23,752 bases of DNA from CAYYNP01 sp964472545 (lineage in GTDB: Bacteria; Planctomycetota; Planctomycetia; Pirellulales; Thermoguttaceae): the NCBI GenBank assembly GCA_964472545.1, contig CAYYNP010000148.1, forward strand, positions 1-23,752. Direction: 5' to 3'. Within the stretch, counting starts at the first letter, position 1. Each line of letters starts with the position of its first letter. The translations under genes and the position numbers were made by a program. The notes beneath the pieces are model-generated. The model did not search any database, was not told the DNA's origin, and worked only from the letters and a program-made list of their open reading frames with translations. Shown here piece after piece: positions 13,321 through 21,239 of this stretch.

Positions 13321-16299
13321 GTGCCGCGGCCGTGCGCCAGTGGTCGGATTCTGCGCCGGGTGGGGTATTGGCCCCTCTTGATTGTGGCCATCGCGGGGTT
13401 CACGGCACCTTCGGCCGGCGAAGAGCTGCCTCAAGATGCCGCCGCCGAGCCGATCAACGTTTCGGCCCGGAGTGCCAATCGCTGGTTTCACGGGAGCACG
13501 GAGGTCTGGACCCTGCTGGGCAACTGCCGGATCTCCCAGGGTACGAACACGGCAACGGCTCACGAAGCCGTGGTTTGGATCGACCACGCCGCCGACCCCC
13601 GCGGCCGCAGCACACTGTCGGCGTATCTCGAAGGCAACGTGCAGGTCGAACCGGACAAGCGGCCGGAGAACCAGCCGCGGCCGCAGCAGCTCGAGATTGG
13701 GCCCTTCCACACCACGCAACCGATCCGCGTGCAGACGGGCTACACCGGCGGCGAGCCGGAGGTCAAGCCGGCGGTCTATCTTCGTGGTGTGCAGCGGCGG
13801 CGGCCCCCGCCGTCGTCGATGCTGCGACGCACGCAATACACCGAGCCGGCCGGCGAGACGATCCTTGGCCAGACGATGCCCGGCGGCACACGGCGGATTT
13901 GGGCCGGCCCGCGCAGCGACTCGGCGGGAGCCCAAGCCGTTTGGGAGCACAATCCGGAGACCAACGAGTGGGTCGGCGTGATCGACGGCGGCGTGATGAT
14001 GAACATCTACGGCCCCGACGCTGACGACCTGATCGGCATCTCGACCGATCGGGTGGTGATCTGGACCAGCGGCCTGGAGCAACTCGACCTCAGCGGCGCG
14101 TCGCTGCAAAGCGCCGACCTGCCCTTGGAGGTCTATCTGGAAGGCAACATCATCTTCCGCCAGGACCAGCGGGTGATCCACGCCAAGCGGATGTACTACG
14201 ACCTGACCAACGAGAGCGGCACCGTACTGGAAGCCGAGATGCTCTCGCCGGTGCCCGAGTACGACGGGATCTTGCGGCTGAAGGCCGACAAGCTGCGGCA
14301 GGCCGGCAAGGGCCGCTACTTCGCCGAGAACACGTTCATCACGTCCAGCCGCATGGGTGAGCCGGGTTATCGTATCCAGTCGGGCAACGTCTACTTCGAA
14401 GACAACGAATTTCCCCTGTTCGATTCGGTCACGGGAACGCCGGTGCTCGACCCGAAGACCGGCACGCAGGCAATCGGACACGACCGCTCGGTCACTTCAC
14501 AGAACAACTTCCTCTTCCTCGGCAAGGTGCCGATCTTCTACTGGCCCACGCTGGCCACGAATCTCGAAGACCCCACGTTCTACATCCGCCGCGCGCGGAT
14601 CAAGAACGACAGCGTCTACGGCACGCAACTGCTGACCAACTGGAGCGTCTTCGAGTTGTTGGGGATGGAAGAGCGGCCGGCGGGCACCGACTGGGAGATG
14701 AGTCTCGACTTCCTCGGCGACCGCGGTTTCGGACACGGCACCACGCTGAAGTACAACCGCGACGGCTTCCTCCGCTTCCCCGGCCACACCACCGGGCTGT
14801 TGGACTACTGGGGCATCGAAGACCGCGGTACCGACAACCTCGGCGCCGGACGCCGCAGCGTAGCCCCGGACAAGGACTATCGCCATCGGCTCTTCTGGCA
14901 GCATCGCCAACAGTTGCCGGCCGACGTGCAACTTTCGGCGGAAGTTGGCCTGATCAGCGACCGCAACTTCCTCGAAGAGTATTACAAGCGCGAGTGGGAC
15001 GAACTGAAAGACCAGTCGACCGGCGTCGAACTGAAGCAGATCAACAACAACCGCTCCTGGAGCGTCTCGGCCGACGCCCGGCTAAACGACTTCTTCACCC
15101 AAACCGAATGGCTTCCCCGGGCAGACCACTTCTGGCTGGGCCAGTCGCTGCTCGGCGGCCGGCTTTCGTGGTACGAACACTCGCACCTCGGCTACGCCCG
15201 GATGAAGCCGGTCGATACGGCGGCCGGCCGGCTGCCGTGGGAAGCCGTGTCCACCGAGGGCGAGGTCTTCGCCACGAGGCACGAGATCGACATGCCGTTT
15301 CGCCTCGGGCCGGTCAAGCTGGTGCCGTTTGCCCTGGGCGAGTTGGCCCACTGGGGAGAGGATCTTACCGGCGACGATTTGCAGCGATGGTATTGGCGCA
15401 CCGGGTTGCGGGCCAGCCTGCCGATGTGGCGGACCGATCCGGACTTCGAGAGCCGGCTGTTGAACGTGCACGGCCTGGCCCACAAGATTGTCTTCAGCGC
15501 CGAGGCCTCCGTGGCCGAGGCCAACCGCAGCATGTTCGCGCTGCCGTCGTACGAACCGTTGGACGACGACTCGATCGAGGCCTTCCGCCGCAGCTTTGCG
15601 ATGGCCGGGCCGCAGTTCGATCCACGCTCCTATGCCCTGCGGTCGGGCATGGGTAGTTGGGTCACCGCGCCCAGCACCGAGATCGCCGACGACATGATGG
15701 CCCTGCGCTTCGGGGCCCGGCAGCGATGGCAAACGAAACGCGGGATGCCGGGCAATCGGAAGATCGTCGACTGGGTCGTGCTCGACACGGGCTTCACCTG
15801 GTTTCCCGACGAAAACGACGACAACTTCGGCGAGTCGATGGGGCTGGCCAACTACGACTTTCGCTGGCACGTCGGCGATCGGCTGACGCTGCTCTCCGAC
15901 GGCGTCTTCGACTTCTTCAGCGACGGCCAGCAACTGATCACCTTCGGCACGTATCTCAGCCGGCCGCCGCGCGGCAGCCTCTATCTCGGATTGCGGCTGC
16001 TCGAGGGGCCGATCAGCAGCCAGGTGCTTTCGCTTTCGTATAGCTATTGGATGAGCCCCAAGTGGGTCTCGTCGTTCGGCACGTCGATCGACCTCGGCGA
16101 CGAAGGAAACATCGGCCAGCGTTTCGCGATCACGCGGATCGGCGAGTCGCTACTGGTCAGTGCCGGCTTTACCGTCGACGCCGCACGCGACAACGTGGGG
16201 TTCAAGCTGGCCGTCGAGCCGCGCTTCCTGCCCAAGAGCCGGCTGGGCCGGGTCGGCGGGGCTCGGATTCCGATGGCCGGTGAATACGGATTGGAGTAA
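13321..16299 (+). CDS. LptD/OstA-like outer-membrane LPS-assembly protein
   Basis: This encodes a 992-residue exported protein. Two LptA/OstA-like beta-jellyroll regions are visible, residues about 45-110 (ending TNTATAHEAVVWID) and about 233-330 (LEVYLEGNIIFRQDQRVIHA, AKRMYYDL). A long beta-barrel-like region of alternating hydrophobic, aromatic and charged strands follows. The stretch KVPIFYWPTLATNLED near residue 400 matches the VPxFYxPY segment at the start of the LptD barrel domain. In LPS-bearing bacteria LptD inserts lipopolysaccharide into the outer leaflet. A GTG start at 13321 is preferred because it gives a normal signal peptide (basic start, hydrophobic VGYWPLLIVAIAGF, cleavage near PSA-GEE). 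A TTG at 13243 would add 26 residues. No Shine-Dalgarno is seen. It heads an operon with the SbcD-like and SbcC-like genes. Confidence 0.78.
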   Translation: MPRPCASGRILRRVGYWPLLIVAIAGFTAPSAGEELPQDAAAEPINVSARSANRWFHGSTEVWTLLGNCRISQGTNTATAHEAVVWIDHAADPRGRSTLSAYLEGNVQVEPDKRPENQPRPQQLEIGPFHTTQPIRVQTGYTGGEPEVKPAVYLRGVQRRRPPPSSMLRRTQYTEPAGETILGQTMPGGTRRIWAGPRSDSAGAQAVWEHNPETNEWVGVIDGGVMMNIYGPDADDLIGISTDRVVIWTSGLEQLDLSGASLQSADLPLEVYLEGNIIFRQDQRVIHAKRMYYDLTNESGTVLEAEMLSPVPEYDGILRLKADKLRQAGKGRYFAENTFITSSRMGEPGYRIQSGNVYFEDNEFPLFDSVTGTPVLDPKTGTQAIGHDRSVTSQNNFLFLGKVPIFYWPTLATNLEDPTFYIRRARIKNDSVYGTQLLTNWSVFELLGMEERPAGTDWEMSLDFLGDRGFGHGTTLKYNRDGFLRFPGHTTGLLDYWGIEDRGTDNLGAGRRSVAPDKDYRHRLFWQHRQQLPADVQLSAEVGLISDRNFLEEYYKREWDELKDQSTGVELKQINNNRSWSVSADARLNDFFTQTEWLPRADHFWLGQSLLGGRLSWYEHSHLGYARMKPVDTAAGRLPWEAVSTEGEVFATRHEIDMPFRLGPVKLVPFALGELAHWGEDLTGDDLQRWYWRTGLRASLPMWRTDPDFESRLLNVHGLAHKIVFSAEASVAEANRSMFALPSYEPLDDDSIEAFRRSFAMAGPQFDPRSYALRSGMGSWVTAPSTEIADDMMALRFGARQRWQTKRGMPGNRKIVDWVVLDTGFTWFPDENDDNFGESMGLANYDFRWHVGDRLTLLSDGVFDFFSDGQQLITFGTYLSRPPRGSLYLGLRLLEGPISSQVLSLSYSYWMSPKWVSSFGTSIDLGDEGNIGQRFAITRIGESLLVSAGFTVDAARDNVGFKLAVEPRFLPKSRLGRVGGARIPMAGEYGLE

Positions 16300-16305
16300 T
16301 TGCCC

Positions 16306-17568
16306 ATGTCGTACCAACCACTGCGCTTCGTCCACGCCGGCGACTTCCATCTGGAAACACCGCCGCAAGGATTGACCGAAGTGCCCGACCACCTGCGGGA
16401 GCTGTTTCTCGAGTCGGCCTATTGGGCGGCCGAACGGGTATTTGAGAACGTGCTGGCCGAAGAAGCCCAGTTCCTGGTGCTTTCGGGCGACCTGTTGAAT
16501 CCGAAGCTGACCGGTCCCCGCGGCCCGCTGTTCTTGATGGAACAATTCGGCCGGCTGGCCGAGCGAAACATCCCGGTTTATTGGGCCGGCGGCCGGGTCG
16601 ACCCGCCGGATGCGTGGCCCTCGGCCTTCGAGTTGCCGGCCAACGTGCATCGATTCCCCGTCGGCGGTGTCCAGGATTTCATCTTCCCCGACGACGGCAC
16701 GCCGGCGGCCCGGCTGAGCGGCACCTCCCGGGGCCGAAAGCGGGCGATCCGGCCCAAAGACTTCGAGCCGGATGCGGCCGGTTTGTGTACGATCGCGGTG
16801 GCCAACGGCACGTTGCCCAGCGGAACGGGCGGGGCCGCCGGGCTGAAGTCCCGGGGGATCGACTACTGGGCCCTTGGCGGCCGCTACGGAAGAAGCACGC
16901 CGCTGAGTTCGCCGCACGTGGCCCACTATCCCGGCACCCCTCAAGGCCGCCGGCCCGAACACCAGGGCGTCCACGGCTGCACGCTCGTCGAGGTCGACCA
17001 GGATCGCCTGGCGCGGCCGCGGCTGATACCCACCGACGTGATGCGCTGGGTCGGCCAGCGGCTAGTCGTCGACGACGCGACCACGCAAGAGGACTTCGAG
17101 AACATGTTTCGCGAGCGGATCGGCACGCTGGTCGACACCACGCCGGGGGTCGATCTGCTGATCTGCTGGCAGGTTGCCGGCAGCGGGCCGCTGTTGACGC
17201 GGCTGCGACGTGGCGGGCTAGACAACGACCTGCTCGGTTGGCTGCGTTCGGAATTCGGCTACGGCCCGCCGGCGGCGTGGAGCGTTTCGATCGAAGTGGA
17301 ATTCTCCGGCGGTGAGATCACTTCCGGCATTCCGTCACGATGGTTCGAGCAGGAAACGATTCGCGGCGATTTTCTGCGTGCCGTGCGCCAGCTTCAACTC
17401 GATCCGCAGCAGCCGCTCGAGATCGACGCCTTCCTGGCCGAAGAACACCGCGGCGGCAAGCTAGGGCCCGCGATCGGCGAAATCGGCAAATCGGCCCGCG
17501 GACGCGTGCTGCAAGAGGCGGCCCTGTTGGGCGTCGACCTGCTAACCTCAGAGGAGGCCCGACCGTGA
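16306..17568 (+). CDS. SbcD/YhaO-like calcineurin-fold protein with degenerate metal site
   Basis: This encodes a 420-residue protein aligning by eye with the SbcD/Mre11/YhaO nuclease fold. The first motif is intact (FVHAGDFHLE, Asp13 and His15), as is SGDLLN with Asp62. The other expected metal-ligand motifs are changed: GNHD is GRVD (residues 96-99), the LLHTS-type His is Asn167 in VANGTL, and GHxH is GGRY (191-194). Surrounding framework such as IDYWALGG, HYPGTPQGR and GVHGCTLVEVD still fits the family. Hydrolysis of DNA ends may therefore be lost or altered, leaving a structural or DNA-binding role. ATG 16306 lies 6 bases after the LptD-like stop. The stop overlaps the ATPase start (GTGA), so subunits are probably made in step, as for SbcD-SbcC. 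The open, uninterrupted frame argues against a pseudogene. Confidence 0.75.
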   Translation: MSYQPLRFVHAGDFHLETPPQGLTEVPDHLRELFLESAYWAAERVFENVLAEEAQFLVLSGDLLNPKLTGPRGPLFLMEQFGRLAERNIPVYWAGGRVDPPDAWPSAFELPANVHRFPVGGVQDFIFPDDGTPAARLSGTSRGRKRAIRPKDFEPDAAGLCTIAVANGTLPSGTGGAAGLKSRGIDYWALGGRYGRSTPLSSPHVAHYPGTPQGRRPEHQGVHGCTLVEVDQDRLARPRLIPTDVMRWVGQRLVVDDATTQEDFENMFRERIGTLVDTTPGVDLLICWQVAGSGPLLTRLRRGGLDNDLLGWLRSEFGYGPPAAWSVSIEVEFSGGEITSGIPSRWFEQETIRGDFLRAVRQLQLDPQQPLEIDAFLAEEHRGGKLGPAIGEIGKSARGRVLQEAALLGVDLLTSEEARP

Positions 17569-20500
17569 ACATCACCGGCCTTTCGATCGACGGTTTTGGC
17601 GTTTGGAACGGACTGAGCCTTCAGGGGCTCGACGACGGGTTGAACGTGCTCTACGGCCCCAACGAGGCGGGCAAGACGACCCTGCTGCAATTCGTCCGCT
17701 CGGCTCTCTACGGCTTCTCGCCTGCTCGGCAGAAGTACCTCCCACCCAAACGCGGCGGGCGCCCCGGCGGCTCCATCGGCATCGCCGGCCCCCACGGCCG
17801 TTTTCAACTCGCGCGCTACGACCGGACCGACCCCGACGCGACACATCCGCACGTCATGCTCACGGCCGCCGACGGCACCCGCCAGGGCGAACACCTGGTC
17901 AAGTCGCTGCTGGCCGACGTCGACGAACCTACCTTTAACAACGTCTTTGCCGTGGGGCTCCGCGAGATCCAGGAACTCGGCACGCTCAGCGACACCGAAG
18001 CCGCCGAATCGCTCTACGGGCTGAGCGTGGGGCTGGATCGCGTTTCGCTGGTCGAGGTGATGCGGGAATTGCAGACCTCGCGCAACCGCGTACTCGACGC
18101 CGAGGGCGGGCCGTGCCAGGTGCTCGAACTGCTCGAGCGGCGTCAGGCGCTCCGCGCGGAGATCGAAGAACTCGGCAAGGTCACCCACCGCTACGGACGC
18201 CTCGCCGCCCAGCGCGATCAACTCCAAGGCGAGATCTCCCGGCTGGAGGAAAAGAACCGCAGCGCCGAGCGGCAGGCCCGCGTAGCCGAGGTGGCCATTA
18301 CCGTCCGCGACCGCTGGCATCGGCGTGCCGAACTCGACGCCCAACTGGCCGCGCTCGATCCGGCCGGCCCGATCCCCGAGGACGCCGTCGAGCGGATCGA
18401 CGGGCTGAACGCCCAGTTGCAAAAGCACCAGCAGTTCACCGAGCAGTGCCGCGGGCGCTGCAAGGAGATCCGCCGGGAGGCGGCCGCGCTGGCGATCAAC
18501 GAACCTCTGCGCCGACAAGCCGCCCGCATCGAAGCGATCGCCGAGCAGCAGCCGTGGATCACCACCTTACGAAAGCGGATCGGCGAACTGGAAGGCGAAA
18601 CGGCCGGATTGCGGAAGGAACTCAACGAGGAGCAGAAGCAGCTCGGACTGGGCGATCGATCACAAACCGATGCGCTGCCGAACGTCTCTTCGCGTTCGCT
18701 GGCCGTCCTGCGCACGCCGGCCCGGGACCTGAAATGCTGCCGGGCGCAGCTCGCCGAAGCCCAGCAGCAGGTCGACGACGCCGGCCAAAGCGACCGTTCG
18801 CTGGCCGGGAAGATCGAATCGGCCCTGGCCGCCCGGGGCCAAAGCGACCTGGCCGACGCCATCGAGCAGGCCGGGGAGCTGATGTCGCAACTGCGGCGGC
18901 GCGTGCAACTCGACGAACAGATCGACCAGATGACCCGCTCGCAACAAGACCTCGAAGAGCAAAGTCTCGAATTGGTCGACCGCGAGTTGCTGCCCACCGG
19001 CCTCTTGTTCGCGCTGGGCGGCCTCTTCGTTCTCGGCGGGATGCTGGCCTTGGCCGGGCTGTTTCTGCCCCAGAGCATCATCGGATCGGCCGGCCAGTGG
19101 ATGGCCGGCTTGGGCTTGGGTGGGCTCGCCGCCGCGGGCTTTGGCAAGATCATGCTGGAACGCTCCAATGCCCGCCGGCTCGACAGTTGCCAACGCCAGA
19201 TCGACATGCTGCAGAAACAGATCGGCCGGGCAAGGCAAGAACGCACCACCTTGGACGAAGCGCTCCCCAAGAGCGATTTGCCGCTTGCCGAGCGGATGCA
19301 AATGGCCGAGCACGATCTGACGGCGTTGGAGGAACTCGTGCCGCTGGACACGCGCTTAGGCGCTGCCCGAGAACAGGCCGAAGCCAGCGGGGCCCGCCTA
19401 CGCCGAGCCGAATCGGAGTTGGAAGCCGCCCGACGCGGCTGGCGATTGTCGCTACGTTCGGTAGGTCTGCCGGAGCGATTGGCCCCGAAACAGGTCCGCC
19501 GGCTGCTACAGCGCTGCGAACAGATCGGACGCATTCAGCGGCGATTGGGACATCGCAACGAGGAACTGGCCCATCGCCGCGACGAACTGGAGTCGCTCTT
19601 GGGGCGCGTCCGCCAACTCGCCGACGAGACGGGCACGGCCGTCGGCAACGACGACCCGATCGCACAGATCCGTCAACTAGCCGAGGCCGTGGCCCGGCAG
19701 GAAGAGCGGCTCGAACATCACGACACGCTGCGGCGCGAATACCGCCGGCTGCGACGCCGTGGCGCCAAACACCGTCAGGCCGCCGCCCGGGCAAAGCATC
19801 GCCGCCGCGAGGTCCTCTTTGAAGTGGGCGTGCGTGACGAGGCCGAGTTCCGCCGCCGCGCAGAGCAGGCCGCCCAAGCCGGCGGACTCCGCCGGGACCG
19901 CGAGGCCGTGGCTCGCGAAATCGCCGCCGCGCTGGGCTCGCAATGCACGGAAGAAGACGTCGCCGCACAACTCGAGCAGGACTCCCAGCGCCGGCTGGAA
20001 AGCGTGCGAGACGAGTTGCTCGAGCGGCTCGGCACCTTCGAGAAACAGCTTCACGAACGCTTGGAGAAACGCGGCCAACTCGCCGAACAGCTCAAGGCCC
20101 TGGCCGACGACCGGCAGCTTGCCGCCAAGATGCTCGACCTGGGCGTCGTGCAGAAGCAACTCGACGAGGCCGTGCGGCGGTGGCAAGTGCTGGCGGTCAC
20201 CTGCCAGGTCGTCGAGTCGATCCGCGAAAGCTACGAACGCGATCGCCAGCCCGAGACGCTGCTAGAGGCCTCCGGATATCTCGACCGTCTGACCAAGGGA
20301 CGCTACCGCCGCGTGTGGACGCCCCTGGGCCAGGACGTGCTGCGTGTCGACGACGCCGAAGGCAACGCGCTTTCGCCGGAAGTGCTCAGTCGGGGCACGC
20401 GCGAGCAGTTGTTCCTGGCGTTGCGGTTGGCGCTGGCCGCCGCCTTCGGGCGCCGCGGGGCCAAACTGCCGCTGATCCTCGACGACGTGCTGGTCAACTT

Positions 20501-21158
20501 CGACGCCGAACGGGCCAAGGCCGCCGTGGGCGTGTTGCGAGATTTCGCCGCCGAGGGACATCAGGTCCTCGTCTTCACCTGCCACGACCACCTGCAGAAG
20601 ACCTTCAAGTCGCTGAAGGTGCCCGTCAGCCACCTGCCCGACAACACGGAAGCCGGCGCCAGCCCGGTGACGTTCGAGCCGGCATCCAAGCCGAAGTCCA
20701 AACGCAAGCGCTCGAAGAAGGCCGATCCGCCGCCGCAACCACCGGTCGAGATCGAGCCGGCGGTCGAAGAACCGGTGGCGGAGGAGATCCCCGCGATTGA
20801 AGAGGCCGAGGTTGCGGTCGAGGCGGAGGTCTTGCCCGTCGAGGAGGCCGATCCGGCGCTCTTCGAGCCGGAAGGAGAAGATGTTGAAGACGTCCCCTGG
20901 GCCGAGGAAGAAGAAGACCTCGAAGAACCCGAGGACGAATACGAGGAAGATGAGTACGAAGAGGTCCACGACGAGGCAGACGACGAAGCCGAAGACGACG
21001 AGGACTACGAGGAGGCCGAGTACGAAGAAGAGGACTACGAAGAGGACGAGCCCGAAGCCGACGCCGAAGAGGAGTACGAGGAAGAAGACGAGTACGAGTG
21101 GGAAGAGGCCTCCTACGACGACGAGTACGAAGACGACGACCCGGCCGCCGCGGCGTAG
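17565..21158 (+). CDS. SbcC/YhaN-like coiled-coil ATPase with membrane hairpin and acidic tail
   Basis: This encodes a 1197-residue SMC/Rad50-type ATPase. GTG 17565 overlaps the upstream stop and follows GAGGAGG (17551-17557) by 7 bases. Walker A is GPNEAGKTT (31-39), with an AAA_27/YhaN-like N-terminus (MNITGLSIDGFGVW). Long Glu/Arg/Gln-rich coiled coils flank two hydrophobic segments at about 480-501 and 505-527. The signature is LSRGTREQ (about 941), Walker B LILDD (970-974), followed by VLVNFD, and the switch His is in CHDH (1007). All ATPase motifs are therefore present. After the ATPase head comes KPKSKRKRSKK (about 1043-1053), a Pro-rich link and about 130 residues dominated by Glu, Asp and Tyr. 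The tail is not part of the SbcC/YhaN core as I know it. The protein should pair with the upstream SbcD-like subunit; the mid-protein hydrophobic hairpin suggests membrane association, as an inference. Confidence 0.85.
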   Translation: MNITGLSIDGFGVWNGLSLQGLDDGLNVLYGPNEAGKTTLLQFVRSALYGFSPARQKYLPPKRGGRPGGSIGIAGPHGRFQLARYDRTDPDATHPHVMLTAADGTRQGEHLVKSLLADVDEPTFNNVFAVGLREIQELGTLSDTEAAESLYGLSVGLDRVSLVEVMRELQTSRNRVLDAEGGPCQVLELLERRQALRAEIEELGKVTHRYGRLAAQRDQLQGEISRLEEKNRSAERQARVAEVAITVRDRWHRRAELDAQLAALDPAGPIPEDAVERIDGLNAQLQKHQQFTEQCRGRCKEIRREAAALAINEPLRRQAARIEAIAEQQPWITTLRKRIGELEGETAGLRKELNEEQKQLGLGDRSQTDALPNVSSRSLAVLRTPARDLKCCRAQLAEAQQQVDDAGQSDRSLAGKIESALAARGQSDLADAIEQAGELMSQLRRRVQLDEQIDQMTRSQQDLEEQSLELVDRELLPTGLLFALGGLFVLGGMLALAGLFLPQSIIGSAGQWMAGLGLGGLAAAGFGKIMLERSNARRLDSCQRQIDMLQKQIGRARQERTTLDEALPKSDLPLAERMQMAEHDLTALEELVPLDTRLGAAREQAEASGARLRRAESELEAARRGWRLSLRSVGLPERLAPKQVRRLLQRCEQIGRIQRRLGHRNEELAHRRDELESLLGRVRQLADETGTAVGNDDPIAQIRQLAEAVARQEERLEHHDTLRREYRRLRRRGAKHRQAAARAKHRRREVLFEVGVRDEAEFRRRAEQAAQAGGLRRDREAVAREIAAALGSQCTEEDVAAQLEQDSQRRLESVRDELLERLGTFEKQLHERLEKRGQLAEQLKALADDRQLAAKMLDLGVVQKQLDEAVRRWQVLAVTCQVVESIRESYERDRQPETLLEASGYLDRLTKGRYRRVWTPLGQDVLRVDDAEGNALSPEVLSRGTREQLFLALRLALAAAFGRRGAKLPLILDDVLVNFDAERAKAAVGVLRDFAAEGHQVLVFTCHDHLQKTFKSLKVPVSHLPDNTEAGASPVTFEPASKPKSKRKRSKKADPPPQPPVEIEPAVEEPVAEEIPAIEEAEVAVEAEVLPVEEADPALFEPEGEDVEDVPWAEEEEDLEEPEDEYEEDEYEEVHDEADDEAEDDEDYEEAEYEEEDYEEDEPEADAEEEYEEEDEYEWEEASYDDEYEDDDPAAAA

Positions 21159-21239
21159 CGGGCAGGGGCTGGGAAGGACGGGAGGTTCTGGCGGAACGGT
21201 TCGATTCGGCCGCCCCGGTTAGCCGACGGAGGTTATCTT

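Noticed and set aside
13273..14481. Minus-strand open frame opposite the LptD-like gene
   Set aside because: His/Val/Arg-rich composition typical of antisense reading, overlapping the promoter-proximal part of a well-supported gene.
17340..17564. Upstream extension of the ATPase frame into the SbcD-like gene
   Set aside because: It overlaps the preceding gene in another frame and is Arg-rich. A strong Shine-Dalgarno and the GTGA overlap support GTG 17565.
16306..17568. SbcD-like gene as a pseudogene
   Set aside because: Despite changed active-site residues, the frame is intact for 420 codons, the framework is conserved and it is tightly coupled to an intact ATPase gene.
18218..19534. Minus-strand open frame of 438 codons inside the ATPase gene
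   Set aside because: Ser/Arg-rich antisense of coiled-coil coding DNA with no motif of its own.
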